A stretch of DNA of 64,000 nucleotides from Platerodrilus igneus (lineage: Eukaryota; Arthropoda; Insecta; Coleoptera; Lycidae). Positions 34,210-45,039 of the stretch are shown one piece after another. Below the pieces are notes generated by a model, which saw only the letters and a list, made by a program, of their open reading frames with translations, did not search any database and was not told where the DNA came from. The DNA lies in assembly GCA_036346225.1 (NCBI GenBank), contig JARFIW010000139.1, positions 3,038,001 through 3,102,000 of the forward strand, read 5' to 3'. The position numbers were made by a program, and so were the translations under genes. Position 1 is the stretch's first letter, and every line of letters begins with the position of its first letter.

Positions 34210-35304
34210 GCAGCAAGTTTCCTCCATCCCAACTGATGTGGTGACCATCGAGATGGAGCTGAAGGATGTATTATCAAAGGCTCCCTCGATGTCCAAGAAG
34301 GCACATAGAAAGATCTCTTTGTTAGCTAGAATCTTTTTAGCCCTGGAAACCAGGTGAAAAATAGCTGACTCTGTCGAAAGTCCTGCTATAAAAGCAAACT
34401 GGTTTGGGTGTAATGAGTTAATTGCCAAAACACTCCCCCTGATATGCTTGTCAAGCAGTTTTTTCATCGTCTTAAGAAGAAAGAACACAAGACTGATGGG
34501 CCTATAGGATTTTGCCTGTGAGTGGTCCGTACGACCAGGTTTAGCAATAAAGGTTACCCTAGTTAACCTCCAACTGCGCGGAATATATTGGAATGCCAAG
34601 CTAGCCCTCAAAACTCTGCAGATCCAGTTCAACAGAAGGTTTGATCCGTTTTGTAGCATGGCTGGGATAATCCCGTCAATGCCGGTAGATTCATATGGTT
34701 TGAAAGTATTTATCGCCTATTTAATTTTTGGAAGGTAATCACCTTCTTCGCTATGTCCAGTTTCCTGAGATGCCTTCCTTTCGGGGACCTCAGGCCCCTG
34801 GACTTGCCACTCGAAAGGTGATTGTTCCAGTTCGGTCGAACCAGGGCAGTGAGTTTGGAGCAAAAGTGCCATCGTCTCCTCCTCATTCCTAGTAAAACTA
34901 CTGTCTCTCATGGACAGTGAGCCAATACAACTCTGGGTGTTCTTTGAGAGAATTCTTTGAAGTCTGGCGCATTCAAGATATCCTTCGATATTTCCACAGT
35001 ACCTCCTCCATGATTCTCTCTTGGCTTTCCTCAGACCTTTGTTATACTCAGTGAGAGTCCGCTTCTACACCTCCCAATTGCCTGCTTTTTGTGCTTTATT
35101 AAATAAAGTTCTTACCTCTCCCCTCAGTTGTCTGAGTTTAAAGTTCCGCCACGGAACCTTCCTAGTAGTTCTCCTCCCCAATTGAGGGCAGTTTTCGTTA
35201 TATGCTGAGGTAACCGCGTTGGTAATATTCCCCGCGGCCCCTTCCATATCCAGACAGCGTTGCACTGTTGAAACATCGCTTGTAAGGTACCGATCCAGGT
35301 CCAA
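34197..35304 (-). pseudogene. LINE-J reverse transcriptase, N-terminal part
   Basis: The pre-RT linker (CLDMEGAAGNITNAVTSAYN, WRNFKLRQLRGEVRTLFNKA) runs into FKPYESTGIDGIIPAMLQ near 34700. The RT then shows RVTFIAKPGRTDHSQAKSYR, PNQFAFIAGLSTESAI and FLDIEGAFDNTSF, the last carrying the first catalytic Asp of motif A. These are standard for the Jockey/R1-type RT (KSPG.DGI.P..LQ; ..PK.....YRPISL; D.EGAFD). The frame ends at RWID, exactly where the LINE-R insertion starts, and continues on the other side of it. Confidence 0.85.
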
Positions 35305-35370
35305 CTACCCATCTGCCTTAAAACGTACCTTCCGTTTATTTCTTTTCTTACAAATGTGCTCTAAAAGATC

Positions 35371-36071
35371 CAGTTAATATTCTTCTGCTGTACAATGTCG
35401 TAGACTTTAATTATATACATTATATACATTATTGAAAATAAAAATGGTTAAAACAAAAATGACTACTCATATATTGGTTTTCAGTTAACTGTGTGAATGA
35501 ATCAGCATATTAAAGGAACAAACATCAGTATTTTCCAATATATTTGCGACACACTTGTCCAAACAAAATTGTGGCCTTTACCGAAATTGTTTTCTAGATC
35601 CGCGCCTGGTCAAAAGTGTAACTTGCGTTTCAGGTAAAGCAAACATTCACCCCCACTGCAAAATGAGAAACACCTACGAGTAGTTACAAGTATACAATAT
35701 AACATTCCTCAAAAGTTGGAGGACTACATTCCATTTATAAAGGAATCTTGTTCCTGGAATTAATATTTTACTCAGTTCGACAACAGGTGATGTAGTAGTT
35801 CACAAAGTAGAAAATGACATTGTAGTTTGTAAGGAAATTGGTAACCTGAGAGGAATTCCGTACTTGATTTGGACACAGTTAGTGCTAATGTTGCTTATCG
35901 AAGTTGACCACTGATACCATTGCATTGCCATCCATAGGAACAAAGTAGACCACTTGAAGAGTCGATCTACCAACTAAGTCATCGCAATATTGAGATCTTG
36001 CGGCACATTTATGTCAAACCTACTTTCAATTAAGTTTAGTATTTTTGTCAATCATTTCGGACAATATAAAG
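35371..36071. other. Non-coding or unassigned stretch
   Basis: A short readable block near 35698-35755 (NIPQKLEDYIPFIKESCSW) stands out but has no recognised family. On the minus strand a box A-like TGACTTAGTTGGTAGATCG lies near 35980-35962 without a matching box B. Confidence 0.3.
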
Positions 36072-36273
36072 TTTGACAAAGTAGTAGGGTCGTTAGTGAG
36101 GAACCAGACTAAGACAGGTCGTCGAAAGAGGGCAGCGGCTCTTTCGGTACTTAGATTGGCAGACACCATAGGGGTCGGTATGGCAGTCTAAGACACACTA
36201 CCGCGATGTGGAAGGCAACGGGAAACCATCACATTATCTCCCAAGTACACAGCGTACTTAAATTGTAACAAAC

Positions 36274-37185
36274 ATGATGGCATTCTCTGGGGTAAAAGAT
36301 TCCGGAGTTAAAATAGTATCCCATTCGGATCTCCGGGAGGGGACTACTTCGGAGGATGCGATCGGAAAGTTAAAAATAAAAGTCGGGAACATTCTGCGAG
36401 TCGGAGCGTGGAATGTTAGAAGTATGAAGCAAGTAGGTAAGCTAGGGAACCTCAAAATCGAAATGAATAACTTATCACTAGACATAGTAGGGATCAGCGA
36501 AGTTCGGTGGCCAGAGGCGGGGGATTTTTAGAGGGAAGACTTCAGGGTAACTCATACAGGAGCAGAGGAAGAAAATTTGGGTGTAGGGATAGTTTTGCGG
36601 AAAAAGATAGGATACTGTGTAGAAAATTACTTACAATTACTTACGAAAGAGTTCTCATATTTAGATTAGAATCCAAATCGGTAAACACAGTAATAATACA
36701 AGTATACATGCCCACCTCTAGCTACAGTGACAGAGGTAGTAGCCATCTACATAGATATCGAAGACATATTAAGATACGTAAAAGGACAAGAAAATTTAAT
36801 AATTACGGGGGATTTTAATGTCGGGGTAGGTGAGGGTAGAGAAGAAGCGGTATTAGGTTTATTTAGTTTAGGCACGAGAAACGACAGAGGAAATAGGCTG
36901 GTAGAATTTTGCAACAAGAACAATTTAAACATCACAAATACATTATTTCAACATCATGCTGGAAGACGATATACGTGGAAGATGCCAGGAGATATAGGAA
37001 GATATCAAATAGATTACATTCTTGTTAGACAACGGTTTAGGAATCAAGTAAAAGACTGTAAAAGCTACCCAGAAGCAGATATAGATCCTGACCACAACAT
37101 CGTAATTATGAAGGCCGCACTTAAAGTTAAGATTGTGAAACAAGAAACGGAAAAAGCACTTGGACTTAAAGAAACTAAAAGATAA
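36274..37185 (+). pseudogene. RTE-A APE-type endonuclease
   Basis: Three overlapping frames carry the endonuclease motifs in order: VGAWNVRSMKQVG (catalytic Asn), DIVGISEVRWPEAG (catalytic Glu), VIIQVYMPTSSY, NLIITGDFNVGVGEG (Asp and Asn), RYQIDYILVRQRF and ADIDPDHNIVIM (Asp-His pair). The enzyme nicks the target DNA to prime reverse transcription. All key residues are present, but a TAG after GDF at 36531 and a shift near 36720 break the frame. A second break after ALKVK leads into the linker at 37160. Confidence 0.82.
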
Positions 37186-37769
37186 AGATATTCAAGAAAG
37201 ATTCGAAAAAAAGTCAAATAAATCGCTCAAAGATATCGGGAAAATATCTGATACTAAGGAAGTAGAAACAGAATGGAATAACATTACATCCAGCCTAAAC
37301 ATGGCGGCCAGAGATTTTCTGGGGTATACACAAAAAGAAAAAAGAAACCATGGATAACAAAGGATATCCTGAATTTAATAGAAGAAAGACGAAAATACAA
37401 AAATAATTCAGACGAAACAGGAAAACAGAGATACAAAGCCATAAAATGCGAAATTATTCGAAAATGAAGGAAAGCTAAAGGACATTGGATTGATGAAAAG
37501 TGCAAAGAGGTACAAACGAAGATGGAAATAGGAAAGACAGACAAAGCATACAAATTAATTAGAATGAATTTTAAGGATATAAAACCGTATAGCAAAAATA
37601 TAAGGGACGCTCAAGGAAACGTCATTATAGAAAATGTGGAGAAAGTGGGTAGATGGCAAGCATATATAGGAATTTATATGCAGGAGAGGAACTAACTGCA
37701 TTAGAACAGAATCAGACATTGAAAATGATGACTTGGGATATCCTATACTTAGAGATGAGTTTGAATTAG

Positions 37770-39202
37770 CATTAAAGAGTCTGAAAATGGTAAGGCGCCG
37801 GGTACAGATAAGGTGCAAGCAGAAACTCTAAAGCCGCTGGACAAGCAGTAACAGAACGTCTCTTCCAACTTGTAAGCTATATGTATGAGACAGGTGAGAT
37901 ACTCAAAGATTTCAAACGTAGCATCATAGTAACTATACCAAAAAAGAAAGGCGCAGATGTGAAAATTTTTGAACAAAAAGTTTGACAGCACACGTGTCAA
38001 AAATATTAACTAGAATTGTGCAAAGACGAATGGAAAAACGGGCGAAAGAAGACCAATTTGGGTTTAAACGAAACACGGAACACAGGAGGCTATTTTAGCT
38101 CTGAGAGTGATAATGGAGAAAACAATAGAAAAAGGGGAAAGCGTGTATATAGGGTGTGTAGATCTGGAAAAGGCATTCTACAATGTAAATTGGAAAAAAA
38201 TTTTTGAAATACTCAAAAACATTGGAGTGAGTTATAGGGATAGACGAATAGTACATAGCTTATACAAATAGCAAACAGCCGTAATAGAATTAGAGCAGGA
38301 ACGTAGAGAAGTAAACATTAGGAAAGGGGTGAGACAGGGATGTGCCTTATCCCCATTGATTTTTATACTTGTACATAGAAGAGGCAATGAATACTGTCAA
38401 ATGCAGGAAGACATTTGGAATTACTATACAGGGACAAAAAATTGATATGCATAGATTTGCAGATGATATAGCGGTATTAGCCTCTAGCAAGGAAGAGTTA
38501 GAAGCTGCTTTTAATGAAATGGAAACGGTTCTAACAGCGAGATACGGTATGAAAATTAACAAAACTAAAACTAAAGTTTTAGTTTATAAAGGTGGGGAAA
38601 ATAAACAAAAACAAGAATACAAATAGGTAACAAGAACAAGAGGTTAAGGATTTCTGCTACCTAGGAAGCCAAATAACGCAAGATGGGATAAGCACAAAAG
38701 ATATAAAACAAAAATTAGGTCGTGCTACATTTAACAAGAAAAAGCAACTACTGTACTCAAAGACCACAAACATAGAAACAAGGAAAGATTGCTTAAAACA
38801 TATGTGTAGAGCACAGCACTGTACGTCTGTGAAACCTGGACAGTAGGAGAAGCGGACAAGAAAAAGGTAGAAGTCTTTGAAATGTGGTTCTACAGACGTG
38901 TGATGAATATATCATGGACAGACAAAGTTAAGAACGAAGAGGTACTAAAAATGGTAGGGGAAGAAAGAAATATGTGGAAAACGGTAAAAAATAAGAGAGA
39001 TAGGTTGATAGGCCACATACTACGCCATGAGGGAATAGTGCGAAACATATTAAAAGCAGAGATAGGAAAAAAGAGAAGAAGGTTAGACTACTGCACACAG
39101 ATAGTAAAAGATGTAGGCTGTAGGAGTTTCAGGGAGATGTGTAGGCTAGCCCAGAACAGAAATCAATGGAGGTACGCATCCAACCAGTTCCAAGATGGAT
39201 AA
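37770..39202 (+). pseudogene. RTE-A reverse transcriptase and C-terminal domain
   Basis: Blocks in order are KAPGTDKVQAETLK-like near 37795, TIPKKKGADV near 37937, and VDLEKAFYNVNW near 38160 (motif A Asp kept). VRQGCALSPLIF follows near 38328, then MHRFADDIAVLASSKEELEA near 38447 (FADD intact) and NKTKTKVLVYKG. The C-terminal domain includes YVCETWT near 38822, then the frame 38882-39202 from MWFYRRVMNISWTDKVKNEE to GCRSFREMCRLAQNRNQW. This WTDRV...RLIGHILRH...C-terminal block is typical of these insect RTE-like proteins. At least five frame breaks are present. Confidence 0.82.
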
Positions 39203-39215
39203 ACTAATGACGAAA

Positions 39216-40265
39216 AAATAACTGTGCTTAAACATGATGATTATTATAAGTAACTACAAGAATTGGTTGGGCAATATTCTCGAATAATGTTAATTGTGTG
39301 AAAGGATTTTCTGGAAAACCATTACTTCGACAAATGTCTAAGTGTTGGGGGATCTTGGTAGCTACAGGTTGCTTAACCCCTTTCACTGAATCTCGGTGAA
39401 ATAGGGCATAAAACTAGAAAACAATAGAAGGGGAACGAGCTGTATACACATGCTGTGTGAGAATTTCAGGAACTATGTAGGCTAGCTCAGAATATAAATA
39501 AGTGCAGGTACGTGTCCAACCAGTTTTGAGACGGAAAACCTAATGACGAAAAAATAAGCACAAATAAATCTGATGATTAGTATAAACAACTAGTTGTTGG
39601 TTGCGAAATATCTGCAACTAATGTTGACTGTGGGAAAAGATATATTGGAACATATATTAAATCGGTAAAGGGTTAAGTGTTGAGGAAACTTGGTAGCCAC
39701 AGGCTGCTTACCTCCCTTCACAACCACTGAAGGTCGGAGAAATAGGATATATAACTGTAAAACAATAGAAGATGACCGAACTGCATCTAACAGGAAAGAA
39801 CAGCGCCTATGAGGAAACACAACAAACATAGAACAAAAAGAAAATTGTTGAAAGCATATGTGTGGAGCACAGCACGGTATGCCTATGAAATACGGGCAGT
39901 CTGAAACGCAGACAGAAAAACGGTAGCAGCCTTTTGAAATGCTGTGCTTTAGATGTATGAGGACGATAGCTTGGACAGACAAAGATAATAACAACTAGGT
40001 TATAGAAATAGTAGGGGAACAAGGATATCTGGGGAAAAAGAGAAATAGAAGGGCGGTATACGTTCTAAAGCATTTTTGGGGAATAGTATGGAATATATTA
40101 CAAGCAAAGATAGGGAAAAAAAGGTAGATGTAGACCTAGATCAGATAGTGATAGATGCAGACTGTGCAAATTTCAGGGAAATGTGTAGGTTAGTTCAGAA
40201 TAGAAAGCAATGATAGTACGCGTCTAACCAGTTCCAGGACTGAAGACCTAATGATGATGAGAAAA
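39216..40265 (+). repeat. Tandem RTE-A tail copies with a shared non-RTE leader
   Basis: Two further tails follow the main RTE-A copy. Unit 1 (about 39230-39550) and unit 2 (about 39560-40255) each begin with the same non-RTE leader (AAGTGTTG, CTTGGTAGC-ACAGG-TGCTTA, AAACAATAGAAG). They then run into RTE-A C-terminal coding sequence and tail (AACCAGTT, CTAATGA). Unit 2 keeps a longer stretch of RT C-terminus, including GTGGAGCACAGCACGGTATG. It ends in CCTAATGATGATGAG. No frame is open. Confidence 0.6.
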
Positions 40266-40469
40266 ATTGATATAAAAATAAGTTTAGAAAAATTATCTTT
40301 ATTCAAAGATAATGAATATTTTGTCCTAAAAACGAAATGAAAATTGACTGTACATATACAGTTTTGATGTAGATCAGGATAAAAAAATGGATGAAGACTG
40401 GATATAAATGATACAAGGGGAAACACTATAATGCCTAGATAGCAGTGTGAAAAAGGTGAATATTGTTAG

Positions 40470-40856
40470 CATTTTGTTTAAGCGAATTCACGACATGTGA
40501 TTTCCTTACTGGAAATAATAAAATAAGTTGTGATTCATGTACAAAGATACATGGTGGACCTAATAAAAGAGCTGTTTTTACTTGTGCTACCAAGCAATTT
40601 CTAGTATGTAATCCACCTGCTGTACTGATTTTGCATTTAAAGCGTTTACAGGTTTTAAGACTGCGATCAGCAAAGGTGAATAATCATGTTTCATTCCCTA
40701 TTCTACTGGATTTAACGCCATTTTGTTCAAAGTCATGTCAAAATTTTCCATCGCTCAATTTTATTAAAACTAAAGTGTTATATTCATTATTTATTGTAGT
40801 GCAACATAGCGGCTCACTTCACGGTGGACATTATGATGCATATGTAACAATAATAT
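40470..40856 (+). CDS. Ubiquitin-specific protease, USP16/USP45 type: penultimate coding exon
   Basis: This exon codes for the C-terminal part of a deubiquitinase catalytic domain. It reads CLSEFTTCDFLTGNNKISCD, SCTKIHGG, then LILHLKRLQ, FPILLDLTPFCSKSCQ and the catalytic His box VQHSGSLHGGHYDAYV. The order and wording match USP16/USP45 (LTGNNK..C..C; LHLKRFQ; KVN.H..FP..LDLAPFC; VVEHSG....GHY.AY). Enzymes of this type remove ubiquitin from proteins such as histone H2A. An in-frame stop at 40457 means the exon starts later; AG at 40468-40469 gives start 40470, though its pyrimidine tract is poor. Two donors fit: GTAACA at 40844 (phase 0) or at 40857 (phase 1); the second keeps the expected Val after AY. 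A retrocopy is unlikely because the remaining C-terminus lies in a separate exon downstream. Confidence 0.85.
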
Positions 40857-41273
40857 GTAACAATAAGTTGTTTGTATAGTATAATCTCCCTATAGTAGGG
40901 GATAAAGAATACTACTATAGTAAGCCTGCTTATCGTAAAAGGCGATTAAAAGGCGCAACAAGGGGCAGCAGCCTTGCTGGCTAACAGATATTGGAGGAGA
41001 ATCGGTTGGTTTCGGGCGATCCTCAATAATTTACAAGCTTGTTGGGGGTTGGCCGTGACGGATACGGCTTTTTGCTAAAATCTTTAAAAAGTGCGTTGTG
41101 GAAAGATATGGGAGCCTACCACAATATTTCCCAGGTGTGCGTGGCCTAAAACACGAAATACATATGATGGAGAGCTCACAAGTAAAATTCTTGTCCGGAG
41201 GTAAAATACTCCCTCATTCGGATCTCCGGGAGGGGGTACTTGGGGCTCGTCATCGTAAGAATATAAAACAACA

Positions 41274-42669
41274 GTTCGATTTAGTGATAGGGACTTGGAA
41301 TGTAAGGTCATTACTTAGAGAAGATAGTTAACGAATTTATTAGTCGAAATGAGAAAGGAATAACTGGACATTTTAGGTATTAGTGAGGTGAGATGGCCAG
41401 ATAGTAATGACTTTTGGAAAGATAATTATAGAATAATTACAACTTCTTCAACTAATGCAGGCAGGGGTAGGAATAGTGTTAGGTAAAAGATTAGGGCATA
41501 AAATTAAAGAGTACTTACAATTTAGTGACAGAATAATTATGGTTAGATTGAGTACAAAACCCACAGACACTGTTTTAGTACAGGTTTACATGCCAACAAC
41601 TCAGTACGAGGATGAGGAAGTAGAAAAGGTATACGAGGATATAAATAGTATAGTGAGAAAAGTAAAAGGAGATGAGAATTTAATAGTTATGGGCGATTTT
41701 AATGCGTCAGTGGGAGAAGGTAGTGACGGAAAAATGGTAGGAAAATTTGGGTATGGCAGACGAAATGATAGAGGAGAAAGATTAGTTGAGTTTTGCCAGG
41801 AACATAGATTAGTTACTGTAAACACCCTATTCGAACAACATGTTAGGAGAAGATATACCTGGAAAGCGCCAGGTGATAAGGCTAGATACCAAATAGATAA
41901 TATTTTAGTTAAACAAAGATTTAGAAACCAAGTTAAAAACTGTCGTAGTTATCCAGGGGCTGACATAGATAGCGATCATAACTTAGTTAAAATGAAGTGT
42001 AAACTAAAATTCAAAAAATTGAGAAAGGTTAAAAGAGAGGGATGGGATCTAGGTAAGCTTAATGATAGTAGGGTAAAAGAGGAATATAAACAAGTATTAG
42101 ATAATAAGAGCAAAGAGATAGCTGTAGGAGGGAATGTAGAAAATAGATGGACAGAAATAAAACTGACTGTACATTATACAGCAACACAGACTATAGGTAA
42201 GAAAAAAATAGAAGCGAGAAAACCGTGGGTAACAAAGGAGATATTAGATTTAATAGAGAATAGAAAAAAGCTTAAACCTTTCAGAGAAGTGGATAGTGAA
42301 AGTAAGCAAAAATATAATACAGTTAGAAATAAGATAGTACATGAGTGTAGAAAAGCTAGAAATAAATGGATGGAGGAGAATTGTAAGGGAATACAAGATG
42401 ATTTGAGAGTAGGTAAGACAGACAGGGCTTACATGGCAGTTAAAAAGTTTTTTGGGGAAGATAGGAAAAAATGTAATGGTATTAGAGACGAGAATAATGA
42501 GCTTTTAATAAATAAAGTTGAGGTAGCAGATAGATGGAAAAGATATTTAGAAGATTTATATAAGGAAGACGATATGGATGAGTTAGAGTACGACCAAGAA
42601 GAGGATGTAGAAATAGGGTTCTCAATTATAAGAGAGAATTTGTTAGAGCTGTTCGGAATTTTAAATTAA
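41274..42669 (+). pseudogene. RTE-B endonuclease and linker
   Basis: The start of the endonuclease reads FDLVIGTWNVRSLL near 41279-41320, breaks after REDS, and continues as LDILGISEVRWPDSNDFWKD (catalytic Glu). The long frame 41455-42669 carries TVLVQVYMPTTQYEDEEV, NLIVMGDFNASVGEG (Asp/Asn), RYQIDNILVKQRF and ADIDSDHNLVKM (Asp-His). It is followed by a basic linker up to RWKRYLEDLYKEDDMDELEY. It nicks target DNA for priming. The catalytic set is complete. The frame ends at 42669 by a shift just before the RT starts (FKLNKAPGIDDIPAELIKY). Confidence 0.85.
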
Positions 42670-44109
42670 ATAAAGCGCCAGGGATAGACGATATTCCCGC
42701 AGAATTAATAAAATATGCAAGTCAGAAAACTTTAGACAGATTATATGAACTAGTAAATGTAATATATGACACAGGTGAGGTTCCAATAGATTTCGAAAAA
42801 AATATTATTATTCCAATCCCAAAAAAGTCAGGAGCTGATAGGTGTGAGAATTTTAGAACGGTTAGTTTAACTTCTCATGCTTCCAAAATACTAACAATAA
42901 TAATTAAAAATAGAGTAGAAGCTTTGACTGAGAATTATTTAGGCGAAGACCAATATGGTTTTCGTAAAGACAGAGGGACTAGAGAACCGATACTAATGAT
43001 TAGGGTAATTATCGAAAAAGGTTACAAAAAATAAAAAGACTCATTTCGCGTTTGTAGATTTAGAAAAAGCATTTGATAAAGTTAATTGGATTGTTATGTT
43101 CAGTGTTTTGCGAAAAATAGGAATCTCTCATAGGGATAGAAAAATTATTTACAGTCTATATAAAAACCAAATTGTAGTAATTAGATTTGATGAAATAGAA
43201 AAGGAAACTAAGATTAGAAATGGTGTTAGACAGGGTTGTATACTGTCGCCCTTGATTTTAATGTTTATATTGAGGAAGCTTTAAACTTAGCTAGAGAGAG
43301 AAAAGAGATAGGTATTAGTGTACAGGGACAGAAAATAGACATGTTACGTTTTGCAGATGATATAGCCATTATAGCAGAGTCTAGAAAAGAGTTAGGAGAG
43401 TTTTTAAATATTTTAGATGAGATACTACAGAGTAACTATAGTATGAGAATTAACTCAGTAAAGACAAAGATAATGACACGTGAGTTACAGCCTAGCTCTA
43501 AACCAAAATTAAAAACAGGTAATACCGAGTTAGAGGAGGTAGATGAATTTTGCTATTTAGGTAGTATAATTACAAAGGATGGACGTAGCAGAAGGGATAT
43601 AGTAGCTAGAATAGCTCAAGCTAGAAAAATATTTTTAAAAAAGAAAACTTACTAATAGCTAATAGTATTAGTTTAGATAATAGAAAAAGTTTCTTGAAGT
43701 CGTACGTATGGAGCGTTCTACTATACGGTAGTGAGACTTGGACAATTAAAGAAGTAGATACGAAAACGATAGAAGCTTTTGAAACTTGGTGTTATAGGAG
43801 AATGTTAAAGATTAGTTGGACAGATAGAGTAACAAACGAGAGGAAGTTTATAGAAGGATAGGTGAGGATCCCTGTATGTGGAAACAATTGAAGGTCAGGC
43901 GAGATATAATGATAAGGCACCAGTTAAGACTGGAGGGACTACTTAGTAAAGTTTTAGATTATAGACTACCAAATAAAAATAGAGTAGGAAGGCCTAGACA
44001 AAGCTATATTAGTCAAATTATTAGAGATTTAGGTTGTGAAGGCTATGTAGACCTTTTTAGACTAGCTCAGAATAGAAAAGAATTTAGAGCTGCGTCAAAT
44101 CGACTTTAA
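42640..44109 (+). pseudogene. RTE-B reverse transcriptase and C-terminal domain
   Basis: RT blocks are KAPGIDDIPAELIKYAS, NIIIPIPKKSGADRCENFRT, DQYGFRKDRGTREPILMI, FVDLEKAFDKVNW (motif A), VRQGCILSPL (motif B) and MLRFADDIAIIAESRKEL (motif C, both Asp intact). The C-terminal part includes LLYGSETWTIKEVDTK, CYRRMLKISWTDRVTNE and the frame 43876-44109. Breaks are a stop in the run after IIEKGYKK near 43032, shifts near 43240-43262, another near 43640 and another near 43858. With these few lesions it was probably active in the fairly recent past. Confidence 0.85.
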
Positions 44110-44213
44110 GTAAGTTCGAAAACAAAACAAAAAAAATAAAAATCACATTAACTAAATGTCACCAGGACATAACTCACAATTAGTTAGCGGTCTGGCATGT
44201 TGGCAGCGATCCG

Positions 44214-44545
44214 TTGCTTAAGTCTTACCATAACATATAATTTAACACTTTTCCTTTTTGAAGCGGATAACCAGGTTATATTTCATTTCCTTATAAATGG
44301 TAATCATGTAAACATGTTACAGTTCTTTAACAACCATCAGGTTGCTAATATCTATGTAGAGTCAGCTGGATAGGAAAAAAATAGAAGGATATAGGAAAAC
44401 CTAGACCAAACTATATTAGTCAAATTATTAGAAATTTAGGTCGTGAAGGGTATGTCAGAACTTTTTAGATTAGCACAGAATAGAAAAGAAGTTAGAGCGG
44501 CGTCAAACCGACCTTAAGTAAGGTCGAAAACAAAATGATGATGTA
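44214..44545 (+). mobile_element. Short composite element with a borrowed RTE-B tail, copy 1
   Basis: The first half (TTGCTTAAGTCTTACCATAAC to CAACCATCAGGTTGCTAATA) is unrelated to RTE-B. The second half (about 44372-44545) is a copy of the RTE-B 3' end (CTATATTAGTCAAATTATTA, AGAATAGAAAAGAAG, TAAGGTCGAAAAC), ending in ATGATGATG. The same join occurs in the reversed copy at 49222-49572, so this is a defined unit and not a chance junction. It has no coding capacity. It would depend on the RTE-B enzyme, as short elements with LINE tails do. Confidence 0.65.
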
Positions 44546-44634
44546 ACAATAAGAACTCGGTTAGAAAGCAACAGTTACTCGTAGGCAATTTTTATCTAAA
44601 AATCAAAAACAACTCTTGTTCTAGCCATGTATAG

Positions 44635-44765
44635 ATGCCAAAGCTAACGCCAAAATTCCATTGGGAAAATGGTATTATGTTAATGACTCTTATGTTACAG
44701 AAGTGCCCGAAATAAGGGTTCTTGAAGCACAAGCATATTTGTTATTCTATGAATATAATGAATAA
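44635..44765 (+). CDS. Ubiquitin-specific protease, USP16/USP45 type: last coding exon
   Basis: The frame reads AKANAKIPLGKWYYVNDSYV, then TEVPEIRVLEAQAYLLFYEY and NE before the TAA at 44763. This matches the USP16/USP45 C-terminus (G-W-x-x-SD..V..V....VL..QAYLLFYE), including the VND/SD position that holds the third catalytic residue. The acceptor can be TTGTTCTAG|CC at 44625 (phase 0) or GTATAG|AT at 44635 (phase 1), paired with the first or second donor of the previous exon. AATAAA at 44761 overlaps the stop codon and may be the poly-A signal or chance. The exon lies 0.5 kb after the RTE-B element. Confidence 0.85.
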
Positions 44766-44837
44766 AAAACTGTTTGTATTTTATTAGTACAGTAGTTGTT
44801 AATTATATTATGTATTATATATTTTTATGGAATTAAA

Positions 44838-45039
44838 CGATGTCCATTCTGAACGGACCTGCACCTTGAAGAAGTTCTAAAGTACTAGAACGGGTAGAAT
44901 GACTTGCGTGTTTCAGTGAGCTAAAGAGCCGAACTATAGGTTTAACCAAATTAATGGGAGTCTTTAGTGAGGAACCAGACTAAGACAGGTCCCCAAAAAA
45001 GGGCAGCAGCTTTTCGGTACTTAGCGTGGCAGAGACCAT
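44838..45039 (+). mobile_element. RTE-A 5' leader, left half of a split copy
   Basis: It begins with CCATTCTGAACGGACC and carries the RTE-A leader to CAGAGACCAT, where the 45040-47028 insertion breaks it. The sequence continues at 47033 without loss (AGGGGTCGGTATGGC). Confidence 0.8.

Larger units (their letters stand above)
29514..35370 (-). mobile_element. LINE-J: RNase H-bearing non-LTR retrotransposon, 5' truncated, split by LINE-R
   Basis: On the minus strand the element runs from about 35370 to a short A-run at 29523-29515. It is interrupted by the plus-strand insertion 31153-34196. The parts in order are a pre-RT region (35304-34900), RT fingers and palm (34720-34197 and 31152-30950), RT thumb and connection (30908-30373) and RNase H (30230-29690). 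The endonuclease is absent, so it is 5' truncated. About 2.8 kb remains. RT and RNase H motifs place it in the Jockey/I/R1 group. Many stops and frameshifts make it inactive. Confidence 0.85.
36072..39215 (+). mobile_element. RTE-A non-LTR retrotransposon, most complete copy
   Basis: This copy lacks only the first roughly 90 bp of the 5' leader present at 23392. It contains leader, APE-type endonuclease (36274-37140), lysine-rich linker (37140-37760), reverse transcriptase (37770-38640), and the C-terminal domain (38760-39202) ending in ASNQFQDG and a stop. The tail has AACTAATGACG. Insect proteins of this build are often labelled endonuclease-reverse transcriptase or craniofacial development protein 2-like. 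Stops and frameshifts divide it into at least eight frames. Confidence 0.85.
40880..44150 (+). mobile_element. RTE-B non-LTR retrotransposon in the USP gene's last intron
   Basis: This near full-length element shares the plan of RTE-A but is clearly a separate family. It has a 5' leader (about 40890-41210), endonuclease (41270-42000), linker (42000-42640), RT (42640-43660) and C-terminal domain (43660-44109), ending RLAQNRKEFRAASNRL and a stop. The tail is GTAAGTTCGAAAACAAAAC. It is in the same orientation as the host gene and lies wholly between the two USP exons. Few frame breaks and a 404-codon open frame show it is younger than most RTE-A copies here. Confidence 0.87.

Noticed and set aside
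35962..35998. tRNA gene on the minus strand
   Set aside because: A good box A-like string is present, but no box B or acceptor stem follows.
37284..37595. 103-codon minus-strand frame and its look-alike at 6306-6590
   Set aside because: They resemble each other only because both are the antisense of the same RTE-A linker region.
40470..40879. USP retrocopy (processed pseudogene)
   Set aside because: The missing C-terminus is found in a separate, in-phase block at 44635 with a splice acceptor, so an intron-bearing gene explains it better.
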